From NCBI GenBank assembly GCA_035267045.1, contig DATFMH010000220.1:18399-82398 (forward strand): a stretch of DNA of 64,000 nt, given 5' to 3'. This document shows positions 18,866 through 27,939 of the stretch, one piece after another. The DNA is from DATFMH01 sp035267045 (GTDB taxonomy: Bacteria; Bacteroidota; Rhodothermia; Balneolales; DATFMH01). The notes beneath the pieces were generated by a model that was not told the origin of the DNA, ran no database searches, and saw only the letters and a list, made by a program, of their open reading frames with translations. Made by a program: the position numbers and the translations under genes. How positions within the stretch are numbered: position 1 is the first letter of the stretch; each line of letters starts with the position of its first letter.

Positions 18866-19702
18866 ATGAAGAAGGGACTAAAATTTGCTCTCCGTACCGG
18901 GATATTAATTGTTATTGTAATGTTTCAGGCTTGTGCCAACAAATACAATATCAAACGTGGCGATAGCCTGAAAGTGGCTTTTGACAAAGCTGTACATGTC
19001 TATAAAGCGCATAAATATGATGAGGCCGCACAATCTTTTGAGACAGTATTATCACTCGGACGGGGAACAGGATATGCGAAAGAAGCTCAATACTATTTAG
19101 CTGAAAGCTATTTTAAAGATAAACAATATTTATTAGCCGCTTCCGAATACAAACGCTATAACACATTTTACCCCAAAGATCAGCGGCATCAGGAAGTACA
19201 GTATAAAGAAGCTCTGTGCTATTATAAAATCAGTCCTGATTATAAACTGGATCAATCTAAAACGAGAAAATCTATTGAACTCTTTCAGCTTTTTATCTCT
19301 AAATATCCCAATTCGAAATTAGCCGATCAGGCCGGTAAATATATAGATAAGATGAGGGATAAGCTTGCTCATAAAATGTTAGGTGCTGCTGATTTATATC
19401 AACGCCTAAGAGACTATAAGGCAGCAGCATTATATTATGGCTTAACAATGGATAATTACCCCGAAACAAAATGGGCAGAAGTTGCTCTTGCCAATCAGAT
19501 TCACGCATATGTATTACTTGCTCAAAACAGCGTACCTTCTAAACAGGAAGAAAGGTTTAGTAAAGCGGTTGATTCCTATCAAAAGTATATGCAGCTATTT
19601 CCCAAAGGAAAGAATCGCAATATAGCCGAGAACAATTATAAAACGGCGAAAAAGGCCCTTAACGAATTAGCAAGTAGTAATAAGCGGGCCTCAAATGACT
19701 AA
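18866..19702 (+). CDS. bamD: Outer-membrane assembly lipoprotein BamD
   Basis: 278-residue lipoprotein of the beta-barrel assembly machinery at the periplasmic face of the outer membrane. A signal peptide ends in the lipobox FQAC (Cys23). The mature part is a row of tetratricopeptide-like helices: YDEAAQSFETVL, EAQYYLAESYFKDKQY, AASEYKRYNTFYP, SIELFQLFISKYPNSKLADQA and a last pair near SYQKYMQLFPKGKN. The repeated F-x-x-xYP endings are typical of BamD/YfiO. Its stop lies inside nadD, an eight-base overlap, indicating translational coupling. Confidence 0.9.
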   Translation: MKKGLKFALRTGILIVIVMFQACANKYNIKRGDSLKVAFDKAVHVYKAHKYDEAAQSFETVLSLGRGTGYAKEAQYYLAESYFKDKQYLLAASEYKRYNTFYPKDQRHQEVQYKEALCYYKISPDYKLDQSKTRKSIELFQLFISKYPNSKLADQAGKYIDKMRDKLAHKMLGAADLYQRLRDYKAAALYYGLTMDNYPETKWAEVALANQIHAYVLLAQNSVPSKQEERFSKAVDSYQKYMQLFPKGKNRNIAENNYKTAKKALNELASSNKRASND

Positions 19703-20279
19703 GAGGGTGGGAGTACTGGGTGGAACTTTCGATCCTGTACATAATGGTCACCTGACTATTGCCCTTGCTTTCATAAACAGTGGGTATATTGATGAATTAT
19801 GGATAATGCCCGCCCCCGATCCGCCTCATAAAAAAAATCAAAAAGTAACTCCTTATAAGATCAGGAAGGAGTTATTAACGATTGCCTTTCATGATATTCC
19901 CAATATTCATATCAGTGATTTTGAGAATAATTTAGAGAAACCTTCCTATACACTTCGAACGATAAGGGCTTTAAAAAAAAGATATCCACAGTTACATTTT
20001 ATACTATGTCTGGGCAGTGATAGTATCGTTCAGCTTGACACCTGGTATCATTATGAAGAGTTGATTAACGAAACAGAATTTCTAATTGCTCATCGCCCTG
20101 GTTATAACACTGGTGATTTGCCAAAATTCTTTCATAACAAATGTTCTTTTATTGAACATGAACCGATTGATATCTCTTCCTCCGGCTTAAAATATAAACT
20201 CAGAAAAGGAGAGCCGGTTGCGGGGTTGCTACCTGTTAATGTATTGAAACGCATAAGAGAACTTGATTTATATCAATAA
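19695..20279 (+). CDS. nadD: Nicotinate-nucleotide adenylyltransferase
   Basis: 194-residue enzyme transferring AMP from ATP to nicotinate mononucleotide in NAD synthesis. The nucleotidyltransferase signature GGTFDPVHNGHL is intact, PAPDPPHKK follows at the usual distance, LGSDSI gives the acidic loop, and SSGLKYKLRKG is a variant of the C-terminal ISSTxIR(x)nG motif. It overlaps the end of bamD by eight bases and is the last gene of the long plus-strand run; tadA ends convergently seven bases downstream. Confidence 0.94.
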   Translation: MTKRVGVLGGTFDPVHNGHLTIALAFINSGYIDELWIMPAPDPPHKKNQKVTPYKIRKELLTIAFHDIPNIHISDFENNLEKPSYTLRTIRALKKRYPQLHFILCLGSDSIVQLDTWYHYEELINETEFLIAHRPGYNTGDLPKFFHNKCSFIEHEPIDISSSGLKYKLRKGEPVAGLLPVNVLKRIRELDLYQ

Positions 20280-20285
20280 ATCATT

Positions 20286-20777
20286 TTACTTACGCTTTCT
20301 TTGAAAATATTTTTTTAACAGGGCTTCTGATTCATTTTCCATAATTCCTTGAATAACTTCTATTTGGTGGTTCAGGCGTGTATCCTGTATTATATCGTAG
20401 ATGCTTCCGCATGCGCCCATTTTCGGATCGGTTGCACTGTATATAATGCGATCAAGTCGTGATAAAACAAGAGCTCCGGCACACATAGGGCAGGGTTCAA
20501 GTGTAACATATAATGAGCATCCTGAAAGTAATTTGGAATCAAGAGTCTGACAAGCGGCCGAGATGGCAAGTATTTCAGCATGAGCCGTCGGATCTTTTAA
20601 ACGTTCAACCTGGTTATAACCTTTACCTACGATGTGTCCATTATGAACAATAACAGCACCAACCGGTACTTCATCTTCCATAAATGCTTGCTCTGCCTCG
20701 AGTAAGGCTTGCTGCATGTAATGATGATGCTGCTTTGTAAAAAAAAATGTGTCGAATGTATCTATATTTGTGGTCAT
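20286..20777 (-). CDS. tadA: tRNA-specific adenosine deaminase
   Basis: Zinc enzyme converting the wobble adenosine of tRNA-Arg to inosine. The deaminase motif is complete: TAHAEI with the zinc His and proton-shuttle Glu, and EPCPMCAGAL with the two zinc cysteines; DEVPVGAVIV is the usual N-terminal signature. ATG 20777 gives 163 residues, the family norm. A TTG at 20840 would add 21 residues and come within 16 bases of the divergent apt start, leaving no promoter space, so ATG 20777 is preferred. Confidence 0.92.
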   Translation of the reverse strand: MTTNIDTFDTFFFTKQHHHYMQQALLEAEQAFMEDEVPVGAVIVHNGHIVGKGYNQVERLKDPTAHAEILAISAACQTLDSKLLSGCSLYVTLEPCPMCAGALVLSRLDRIIYSATDPKMGACGSIYDIIQDTRLNHQIEVIQGIMENESEALLKKYFQRKRK

Positions 20778-20856
20778 TTGTAAATAGTATGGGTCAGTAG
20801 CTTTTATATAATCAACAATTTGTATATCATTTTTCACCAAATAGAATTTTTACTAT

Positions 20857-21399
20857 ATGAAAAAAGTCGAAAAACAGATCAAAGAATATATAAAGAAGAA
20901 TATTCGAAATATACCTGATTTCCCACAACCCGGAATTCAATTTAAGGACATTACACCCATTTTGAAAGATCCTGATGCTCTTGAATTGACTTCATGGCTG
21001 TTAGCACGCCCATTTGAAGATAAAAAAATAGATTTGGTAGTTGGCCTGGAGGCTCGAGGATTTTTATTTGGCACTAACCTTGCAATGAATTTAAATGCCG
21101 GATTTGTACCAATTAGAAAACCAAATAAACTACCGGCCGAAACATTATCTATCTCTTATGATTTAGAGTATGGTATGGATTCACTGGAGATTCATAACGA
21201 TTCCATATCGAAAGGGGATAAAGTTGTTATTCATGACGATCTAATTGCCACAGGAGGATCTGCGGTGGCTGCTTATGAGTTAATAAAGAAGCTCGGTGGT
21301 GAAGTTATTGGTTTTTCTTTTATTATAGGTCTCAAGGATTTAAGAGGTAAAAATAATTTACCAACGGATATACCTATAGATATTCTCATAGAATTATAA
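20857..21399 (+). CDS. apt: Adenine phosphoribosyltransferase
   Basis: 180-residue type I phosphoribosyltransferase making AMP from adenine and PRPP (purine salvage). Signs are IRNIPDFPQPGIQFKDITP at the N-terminus, GLEARGFLFG, FVPIRKPNKLP and the PRPP-binding motif VVIHDDLIATGGSA. It is divergent from tadA and transcribed alone. The downstream 195 bases to the next gene are AT-rich and show nothing I recognise. Confidence 0.95.
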   Translation: MKKVEKQIKEYIKKNIRNIPDFPQPGIQFKDITPILKDPDALELTSWLLARPFEDKKIDLVVGLEARGFLFGTNLAMNLNAGFVPIRKPNKLPAETLSISYDLEYGMDSLEIHNDSISKGDKVVIHDDLIATGGSAVAAYELIKKLGGEVIGFSFIIGLKDLRGKNNLPTDIPIDILIEL

Positions 21400-21594
21400 T
21401 GATTTATAAATGTTTTTTTAAAAACAGAGGGATAAGGTGATAAAAACATGATCTTTGAAATTTTTAGTAATAATGATTAAATAACTTAAATTGTTTTGAC
21501 TGACTATTATATGGTTAGTAATTTGATTCCAAATATTAATAAGCTTTACAATAAAAACAGGACTAACAATAAGTAATCATCTAACACTATTATT

Positions 21595-22074
21595 ATGAAG
21601 AATAATGCGAGACTGAACCTTTTAGGAAAAATAATGACAGCAGCCATGCTGTTATTTGTCACGGCTTGTTCGAGTTCACTCGTTATAAAGAAAGTGGATT
21701 TCGCTCAACCCCTAGAATCCGTACTTACACCCAATAGTAAGGGCATTGTGCAAGACGCACGTATAGGTTTAAAATTTAATGTTATGCCTTTACAATATGC
21801 CGAAACTAAAGACACGACATCTGTTACAACACAAGATGTACGTCTTATTAGAGGGCATGCAGGATATTATTTTGTAACAGCACGAGGTTTTAATGATGTA
21901 TTTGTTATGGAACCATCTGAGGGTACTTTAAAACTGAAGAAAAAAATCCATATAACTGACCAGGGCCTTCAAAATCCGGCTTTTAATCAGCGAACACCAT
22001 ATGTCCAATTATTGGATGGATCTTCAGCTTCATATAACTTGACAAAAGATGGAATTAAAGGGAAAGAGAAATAA
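21595..22074 (+). CDS. Uncharacterised lipoprotein
   Basis: 159 residues with a lipoprotein signal: basic MKNNARLN, a hydrophobic core, and the lipobox VTAC (Cys25) followed by Ser-Ser-Ser, which in most Gram-negatives favours the outer membrane. The mature part is about 135 residues with alternating hydrophobic residues, probably beta-rich. I do not recognise a family. The stop is followed two bases later by the ATG of the coiled-coil protein gene, with GGGAAAGAG as a ribosome-binding site, so the two are co-expressed and may form a complex. Confidence 0.75.
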   Translation: MKNNARLNLLGKIMTAAMLLFVTACSSSLVIKKVDFAQPLESVLTPNSKGIVQDARIGLKFNVMPLQYAETKDTTSVTTQDVRLIRGHAGYYFVTARGFNDVFVMEPSEGTLKLKKKIHITDQGLQNPAFNQRTPYVQLLDGSSASYNLTKDGIKGKEK

Positions 22075-22076
22075 TT

Positions 22077-23354
22077 ATGGATTTTAAAGTATTTAATAAA
22101 ACTAAACAGATTGCTGCGCTGCTGTTATTTTTAATGGTAAGTGTGTCTTTAACTATGCAAGCTGAGGCTCAGAATGCCCAGAATCAATCTGATTATAAAA
22201 TTGTGCAATCTTATAAAAAAGATTATGCAAGTTTGAGCAAAATGGTCGATCAGGCAACGAGTGTATCAGAAATTGATTCTGTAATCACACAAATAAATAA
22301 TCTGAGTAGCACATATTCATCTCATAAACAATTACTGGATAATGCACTTTATCCTGACACTTATGAAGCCCAACTGCAAAAATTGCAACAACAGGCACAT
22401 ACTACCGAGTCACGTTTGACTGTAATGCAAAATCAAAGTCAAAAACTGGCCCAGTTAAATCAGCAGGTAGCCGATTATTCCAGTCAGCTTAAAAAGATGA
22501 ATTCCACGACAGATTCATTGAGCACCCTGATGAAAAAAACGTCGAGTAGTAATGCTCGTATGTCTCGTGTAATCCGTGAATACAGAGAAAGCATAAAAAA
22601 ACGTAACGATTTTATTTCTTCTGTAATTGATTCACTGTTTGTCACGTATAACAACCTGAAACTGCCTTCAGTAAAAAGTGAATCCGGTGCAAAAACACAA
22701 ATGGGAACCAATGGCAATGCACTGAAATTAATTCAGAATATTGCAGCTGAAAATTCATCATTCCTGGACGCTCATCCGACATTGTCTACAGACGAATATG
22801 TCAAGATGTACGCTGTACAGTCTGAATTTTCTAACATGTGGAACAAATTGGGTGATAAATTACTCGATATCTTTGCACCCGGTAAGCAACAGGAAGCACG
22901 TAAAAATGTTGAAAATGCTCTAAGCCAATGGCATAGCAAAGTTTCCAATTATACCTGGAAGGCTATCGGTGCAACTTTCAAAGAACAGAAAATTGATCTC
23001 GGAAAATTCAATGATGGCAAAAGCTTCAACAATAGCCTTACCGGTTATCTGGATAATGCTATCAAACGCAGCAGGCAACATGCCGATGATCAGGAATATC
23101 AAAAATTCCAGGACTTCTCAAAACTCTGGAATAATACCGTTAAAACGAAATGGGCTGATAATCTTGTTAAAGCCAATGTCATGACCTACGACGACATCGC
23201 TAACGTAGATCAGAAGGTTAGTACATGGGGACAATTGGCCCAGCCGAAATCTTATGCTATGTTCATTTATCTCGGAATAGCTATTGTTATCATCATTATT
23301 CTTGCATTCATGTTATACAGGGCTAAATCAACACCTGATACCAGCAGGGAATAA
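22077..23354 (+). CDS. Uncharacterised exported coiled-coil protein with C-terminal membrane anchor
   Basis: 425 residues. A signal peptide or N-terminal anchor (hydrophobic core AALLLFLMVSVSL, then AEAQ as a likely cleavage site) is followed by a long, Gln/Ser-rich helical region to about residue 200 with heptad-like spacing (QLQKLQQQ, LAQLNQQVADYSSQL). A more globular helical middle follows, then one transmembrane helix near residues 393-415 (MFIYLGIAIVIIIILAFML) with a short charged tail. I do not know the family. Topology would place nearly all of it in the periplasm, anchored to the inner membrane, beside the lipoprotein of the preceding gene. Confidence 0.75.
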   Translation: MDFKVFNKTKQIAALLLFLMVSVSLTMQAEAQNAQNQSDYKIVQSYKKDYASLSKMVDQATSVSEIDSVITQINNLSSTYSSHKQLLDNALYPDTYEAQLQKLQQQAHTTESRLTVMQNQSQKLAQLNQQVADYSSQLKKMNSTTDSLSTLMKKTSSSNARMSRVIREYRESIKKRNDFISSVIDSLFVTYNNLKLPSVKSESGAKTQMGTNGNALKLIQNIAAENSSFLDAHPTLSTDEYVKMYAVQSEFSNMWNKLGDKLLDIFAPGKQQEARKNVENALSQWHSKVSNYTWKAIGATFKEQKIDLGKFNDGKSFNNSLTGYLDNAIKRSRQHADDQEYQKFQDFSKLWNNTVKTKWADNLVKANVMTYDDIANVDQKVSTWGQLAQPKSYAMFIYLGIAIVIIIILAFMLYRAKSTPDTSRE

Positions 23355-23400
23355 ATATGAGATGAGAGTTATCTGATTACTATCAGATAGAATCTTAAAT

Positions 23401-23433
23401 AAAAAGCCGGTTCCCAAAGGAACCGGCTTTTTT
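23401..23433 (+). terminator. Strong intrinsic terminator
   Basis: A 14-bp perfect stem, A5GCCGGTTCC (23401-23414) with GGAACCGGCT5 (23419-23432), around loop CAAA and ending in a T-run. It ends the lipoprotein/coiled-coil transcript. The A-run on the other side lets it also stop the convergent minus-strand gene (VWA protein, ends 23552). Confidence 0.95.
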
Positions 23434-23551
23434 ATTAGGTGTAATGGTTTTGATAAAAGGAGTCGCTTCGTAATGAAGGCATATCATCTATCTTACTTTC
23501 CTTATATCTCAATACATACATATTACGGGAAGTCTGAATTTGAATCGAATA

Positions 23552-25678
23552 TCAGGGAAGGGCAAGATATTTTCTGATTCCCCATTCAGATGTTAGTAAC
23601 AACAATACAACAATAAACCACCACGGGGATCTATATAAATAAAATCGCTTATCGATGCTTTTGATATCAGGATTGAGTACTCCTTTTTGCCTGATTGCTT
23701 CACGAATACCGGATGCTTTGTTGAAAGGAAAATACTCACCGCCGGTAGATTTGCTAATGAGTTTCAGCATTGCATCATTTCTGGTGGTGTTTATAAATTC
23801 AGCACTTATACTTCCGACAGAAAATTGCCCTTTCTGAGTATCAATAGTAACAGTATTTTTCTGGGCCTCGGCTTCATATTGATATATTCCTTCAGGCAAT
23901 TTGCCAAAATTCAAACGGTATTGACCGGAACCATGATTATTCATAGTATATGTTCGTTTCTCACCATTTTGATTGGTAAGGGTTACTTCAATACGTGCTT
24001 TATCATCTGGATCCCCGCTCTCATTTTGTAATATACCCGTGAGAATAGCGTCTTCGGAGCCGCTAAAAACCTTATTGACGGGAGCTACTTTTAATAACCT
24101 CGTATCTGGAGAACTTGAAGTCCATTTAACCATATTATTGATTAAAGAAGTAATATAATCCCGTGTATTTCCATTTGGATCCTGATACCATTTGTAGAAA
24201 TTATAAAAATTTATCTCTGATGTTCTTTTATTTCCTATCGTTCTGACGGCCAGTAATGGAGTGTTGACAGGAGAATCATGATAAGTGGCGGTATAAAGAA
24301 CTTTGGATCCAAGGGCAGGTTCCGCATTCCTCAATGGGGTTTTGATTTCAGGTAATTGATCATATTTTATTGCCGGAAGGTCAAGAATGGCGTGGTCTTT
24401 TTGATTTGGATCAATAGCCGGCCGTACTTCATATCCACGATTATTACGATGAAAGATAATAGGTACCTGCCCCTTTAATAATGTTGATAAGCCCTTTTGA
24501 TCTGTTTGCGGCGTAGTCACAAACAGTGTCGGTTTGTCTTTAATCAAATTATATATTTTTTCTTTAAAAGCAGGTGACATTTTCTTGTTCGGGAAACCCT
24601 GTAATATGACAAGGTCCAGTGAATCAACTTGAGTAGGGATATTCCCGCCGATCATATTCTTCCCGCCTAACCAGGTTCTGTTATATAAATCGATACTCTT
24701 GTCGACTTCTAAAATGGACCTGATCGTTTTTACGTCCGGATGAATTTCAAATGCAAGATCGAGTATCTTAATTTTATTATTTAATACATCGAGATTAATA
24801 ACTTTCTTATTATTCTCCCCAGTCCATTCACCCTTCAATTCGGGTATATTAATTTCATACTGTTGAATGCCCGTCTTATCAGGTTTAATATTGAATTGCA
24901 GGGTATGAGATGATTTATCACCCGTTGTATGAATAACTTTTGAATCAATGATATTGTTATTGTGTAATAGTTCAACAGAGATATTTTTATTGGGATAACC
25001 ATCATTAAGAACAGTTACATGTACAGGAGTAATAGTATTTAAATAGGTCTTTTCATTTACCTGGATATTTTGCAATACAACATCATTCAAGTGCACTGTA
25101 TCGCCCATTCCTATGGTAAATAACGGAGATTTGAGATGAGAAGCCTGATAAGTTGGATCTCTCCCGATAGTAAAAATCCCATCCGTTAATATTATTACAG
25201 CTTTGTAGGTCCTGTTGCTTTGACCAATTTTCTGAAAAGCATCGCTTAAATTTGTTTCACTCCCTGTCAATTTCAAACTATCAGGATTAATGGAGTAAAT
25301 ATTTCGATCAAAACCCCAAATATCATAATGGACATCAGAGCTGTCATGTAAACCAAGCTCATTCAATACGTTCTTATAGCTATCTTTCCCATTATAATCT
25401 CCTTTATGGATACTCATGCTTTTTGAGTTATCCAATAATACAGCTATTGTGGGTTTTAATTTTTTTTCTGTACGCTTATTGAAAACCGGATTTAAGAGTA
25501 AAAGAATTAAAACAAAAAATACAAGGCTGCGCAGACTAATTAGAACATAACGAATCAGGCCGGATTTACTTTTAAGATCTTTATAAGACCACCAGGCAAT
25601 AGCACTCATTATGATGAATAATATCAAGTAAATATAAAATGGTAATGATGAATGATATCCTTCAAAAATAGTATTCAA
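23552..25678 (-). CDS. VWA-domain membrane protein (BatA-like)
   Basis: 708-residue inner-membrane protein. Two N-terminal helices (about residues 14-30 and 43-63) are followed by a von Willebrand A domain with the metal site LDNSKSM (DxSxS), a threonine in GSETNLSDAF and the aspartate in ILTDG. Next come beta-sandwich-like repeats (ITPVHVTVLNDG...) and a Rossmann-like segment (LDLVILQGFPN, PTLFVTTP) as in the glutamine-amidotransferase-like domain of related proteins. A C-terminal helix (WWFIVVLLLLTSEWG) anchors the end. The start is TTG at 25678; no ATG fits the first helix. It is transcribed with the MoxR gene direction, consistent with MoxR/VWA systems that act on envelope proteins. Confidence 0.82.
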   Translation of the reverse strand: MNTIFEGYHSSLPFYIYLILFIIMSAIAWWSYKDLKSKSGLIRYVLISLRSLVFFVLILLLLNPVFNKRTEKKLKPTIAVLLDNSKSMSIHKGDYNGKDSYKNVLNELGLHDSSDVHYDIWGFDRNIYSINPDSLKLTGSETNLSDAFQKIGQSNRTYKAVIILTDGIFTIGRDPTYQASHLKSPLFTIGMGDTVHLNDVVLQNIQVNEKTYLNTITPVHVTVLNDGYPNKNISVELLHNNNIIDSKVIHTTGDKSSHTLQFNIKPDKTGIQQYEINIPELKGEWTGENNKKVINLDVLNNKIKILDLAFEIHPDVKTIRSILEVDKSIDLYNRTWLGGKNMIGGNIPTQVDSLDLVILQGFPNKKMSPAFKEKIYNLIKDKPTLFVTTPQTDQKGLSTLLKGQVPIIFHRNNRGYEVRPAIDPNQKDHAILDLPAIKYDQLPEIKTPLRNAEPALGSKVLYTATYHDSPVNTPLLAVRTIGNKRTSEINFYNFYKWYQDPNGNTRDYITSLINNMVKWTSSSPDTRLLKVAPVNKVFSGSEDAILTGILQNESGDPDDKARIEVTLTNQNGEKRTYTMNNHGSGQYRLNFGKLPEGIYQYEAEAQKNTVTIDTQKGQFSVGSISAEFINTTRNDAMLKLISKSTGGEYFPFNKASGIREAIRQKGVLNPDIKSIDKRFYLYRSPWWFIVVLLLLTSEWGIRKYLALP

Positions 25679-25861
25679 TAGTAATCGCCGGAATTTTACG
25701 TAATATGTTTGTTAAATGTCAGGATTATGCTGTTATTTTGTGCTTGAGCGATGCAAATACCCCAATTATATCCTGAATGAATAACATATGGGTATTTAAT
25801 AAATTAATAAAGATTCAATTAACCGATTTAAAATGATTATAAAAATAATCTATCCCGTAAA

Positions 25862-26782
25862 TCAGCGATGAATAACACTATTTTTGATGAGATAGTCGTT
25901 ATCCGTCATTATTGGTAACCCATACCCATTTGTAATATTATTGACATCAGTGCCCCGAATAGCAAAAAAATGCAGCGAAGGTTCTAACCCCTTTTCAGTG
26001 TTCCCAACCTGGGCTATGGGTTGACCGGTAGTAACATACATATCAGAGGGTACCAAAACCGAGTTTTTTTTCAGATTAGAGAGTATTATAAGATTATTCA
26101 GATATTCTATAACTACATAGTTGCCCAAATGATTATTCAGATCTTTTTTCCCCGGTGAGCCGTTATTTAATGTATCAATTACATCTACGATACGTCCATC
26201 GACGGGGCTATAAACAGTGTCAGCATAAATATTATAATCACTCAATGAATTCGGATTAAATTTTTGGGAACCCATTCCCCAAAAATCCAATTTCACTATA
26301 TCACTGGCATAATGTTCGCCCTTGCGGTTAATATATTTATTGAGTATCCGGTTATTCCCGCCCTCCGTAATATAATAATCACCGTTCTTTAACGGGAATG
26401 AGATATTTAAGACATCATTATTGAATTGATACCCTTGATAAATCTGATAATTAAGCATCCCAAAAATAACTATAACAATTAATTTGCCAAGTAAAAGGAA
26501 CCATGAAACCAGATCATTGTCCGGTAAAGTATCTAATTCAGCAAACAGACGTATCCGGTAAAGTAACCCGATAATAAAGATGAAAACTATTACATATTGA
26601 AAGTAAATACTGTATATATCCCACCTTCCTGAAATAATTATAAAACCTGTTATAAATACGGTAAGTATAACATCCAAAAGAAGTCCCACCTGTGAGTTCA
26701 TCCTTTTCAATACAAACCAAAGAATGATTGAAAGAGGAATAATAATTTGGATTATTAATAGAAGAACGCTGTTATCTGTCAT
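25862..26782 (-). CDS. Membrane protein with degenerate M23 (LytM) peptidase domain
   Basis: 306 residues: four transmembrane helices (about 5-25, 34-50, 58-78, 92-112), then a periplasmic domain. Its late part follows M23/LytM layout: HYASD (His157, Asp161) is the HxxxD zinc motif; VYSPVDGRIVDV, GNYVVIEY and VTTGQPIAQVGNT are the usual strands; SLHFF (Ser269, His271) stands for HxH. The three zinc ligands are thus kept, but the two catalytic histidines are replaced (Asn236 in the LSNL segment, Ser269). I infer a non-hydrolytic domain that binds peptidoglycan or a partner. It lies between the VWA and MoxR genes. Confidence 0.75.
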   Translation of the reverse strand: MTDNSVLLLIIQIIIPLSIILWFVLKRMNSQVGLLLDVILTVFITGFIIISGRWDIYSIYFQYVIVFIFIIGLLYRIRLFAELDTLPDNDLVSWFLLLGKLIVIVIFGMLNYQIYQGYQFNNDVLNISFPLKNGDYYITEGGNNRILNKYINRKGEHYASDIVKLDFWGMGSQKFNPNSLSDYNIYADTVYSPVDGRIVDVIDTLNNGSPGKKDLNNHLGNYVVIEYLNNLIILSNLKKNSVLVPSDMYVTTGQPIAQVGNTEKGLEPSLHFFAIRGTDVNNITNGYGLPIMTDNDYLIKNSVIHR

Positions 26783-26917
26783 AAACCGGGAACAAATAAT
26801 TATTGAGAAATTTACAATTCTGGAAAAGTGTTATAAATGAAATGATATTATCAAAGGATCAACACATCACTATATATAGGATACCGTTGATCTTGAATTG
26901 TTACTCATAATTTTTGA

Positions 26918-27910
26918 TTATAAGGTCTCTAATAATCTATTTATCAGTCCAACCGTATTGATACCATCGGCTTCAGCTGCATAATTATTTACAATACGAT
27001 GTCGTAAAACGGGAGTGGCTAACGTCCTGATGTCTTCTTCAGTAACATTAAATCGTCCTCTTGATAAAGCTCTTGTTTTACCACCCAGAATAAGGTATTG
27101 GGAAGCTCTGGGTCCAGCGCCCCAACTCATATATCTATTGACAAAGTCGGTAGCATATTGTGTATTTGGCCTGGTCATATTTACCAGGCGCACAGCAAAA
27201 TTCAGTACGTTCCCGGGTACAGCTACTTCCCGCACCAGATTTTGAAACGCTATAATATGCTCGGAGTCTAACATTGGCTGAACCGAAGGATGATGTGCTG
27301 ATGTTGTTCTGCCAACAATATCGATCTCTTCATCAAATTCAGGATAATCGAGCTGTAAATTGAACATAAACCGGTCTAACTGGGCTTCCGGTAGAGGATA
27401 AGTGCCTTCCTGTTCTATAGGGTTTTGTGTGGCAAGCACAAAAAAGGGCAGGGCAAGTTTATAGGTATGACCCGAAGCCGTTACATGATACTCCTGCATT
27501 GCTTCGAGTAATGCAGCCTGTGTTTTGGGCGGTGTTCGATTTATCTCGTCAGCTAAAATAATATTGGCAAAGATTGGTCCTTTGATGAATTTAAATGTCT
27601 TATGGCCCGTTTTGAGATCCTCCTGGATGATATCCGTACCGGTTATATCACTGGGCATTAAATCGGGCGTAAATTGAATGCGATTAAAAGTGAGATTCAG
27701 TGTTTCTGAGACTGTTCGAACCAATAGGGTTTTAGCCAGGCCCGGTACTCCCACTAACATACAATGTCCCCGTGAAAACAAGCTGATTAAAAGGAGATCA
27801 ACTATTTTATGCTGACCAACAACAACTTTAGAAATCTCCTTTTTCAGATTATTAAATGATTGTTGAAACAGCTCTGCCGCTTTTTCAGGATCCTTGGGGA
27901 TAACTTCCAT
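26918..27910 (-). CDS. MoxR-family AAA+ ATPase
   Basis: 330-residue AAA+ ATPase, a chaperone-like protein that acts with VWA-domain partners on protein complexes. It shows Walker A GVPGLAKTLL, Walker B ILADEINRTPPKTQAALLEAM, sensor 1 ATQNPIEQEGTYPLPEAQLD split in that segment, and the C-terminal lid with RHRIVNNYAAE. No DUF58 gene, the usual neighbour, follows; instead a membrane/M23-like protein and a VWA protein are next. The SurA-like gene ends 29 bases before its start region on the same strand, so it may be in a longer transcript. Confidence 0.94.
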   Translation of the reverse strand: MEVIPKDPEKAAELFQQSFNNLKKEISKVVVGQHKIVDLLLISLFSRGHCMLVGVPGLAKTLLVRTVSETLNLTFNRIQFTPDLMPSDITGTDIIQEDLKTGHKTFKFIKGPIFANIILADEINRTPPKTQAALLEAMQEYHVTASGHTYKLALPFFVLATQNPIEQEGTYPLPEAQLDRFMFNLQLDYPEFDEEIDIVGRTTSAHHPSVQPMLDSEHIIAFQNLVREVAVPGNVLNFAVRLVNMTRPNTQYATDFVNRYMSWGAGPRASQYLILGGKTRALSRGRFNVTEEDIRTLATPVLRHRIVNNYAAEADGINTVGLINRLLETL

Positions 27911-27939
27911 AAACCAAATTTTATGATTGAGTGATTTAC

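Noticed and set aside
25757..25797. AAATACCC/GGGTATTT inverted repeat downstream of the pseudo-M23 gene
   Set aside because: Stem of only eight pairs with a loop of about 25 bases and no T-tract on the minus strand; not a convincing terminator.
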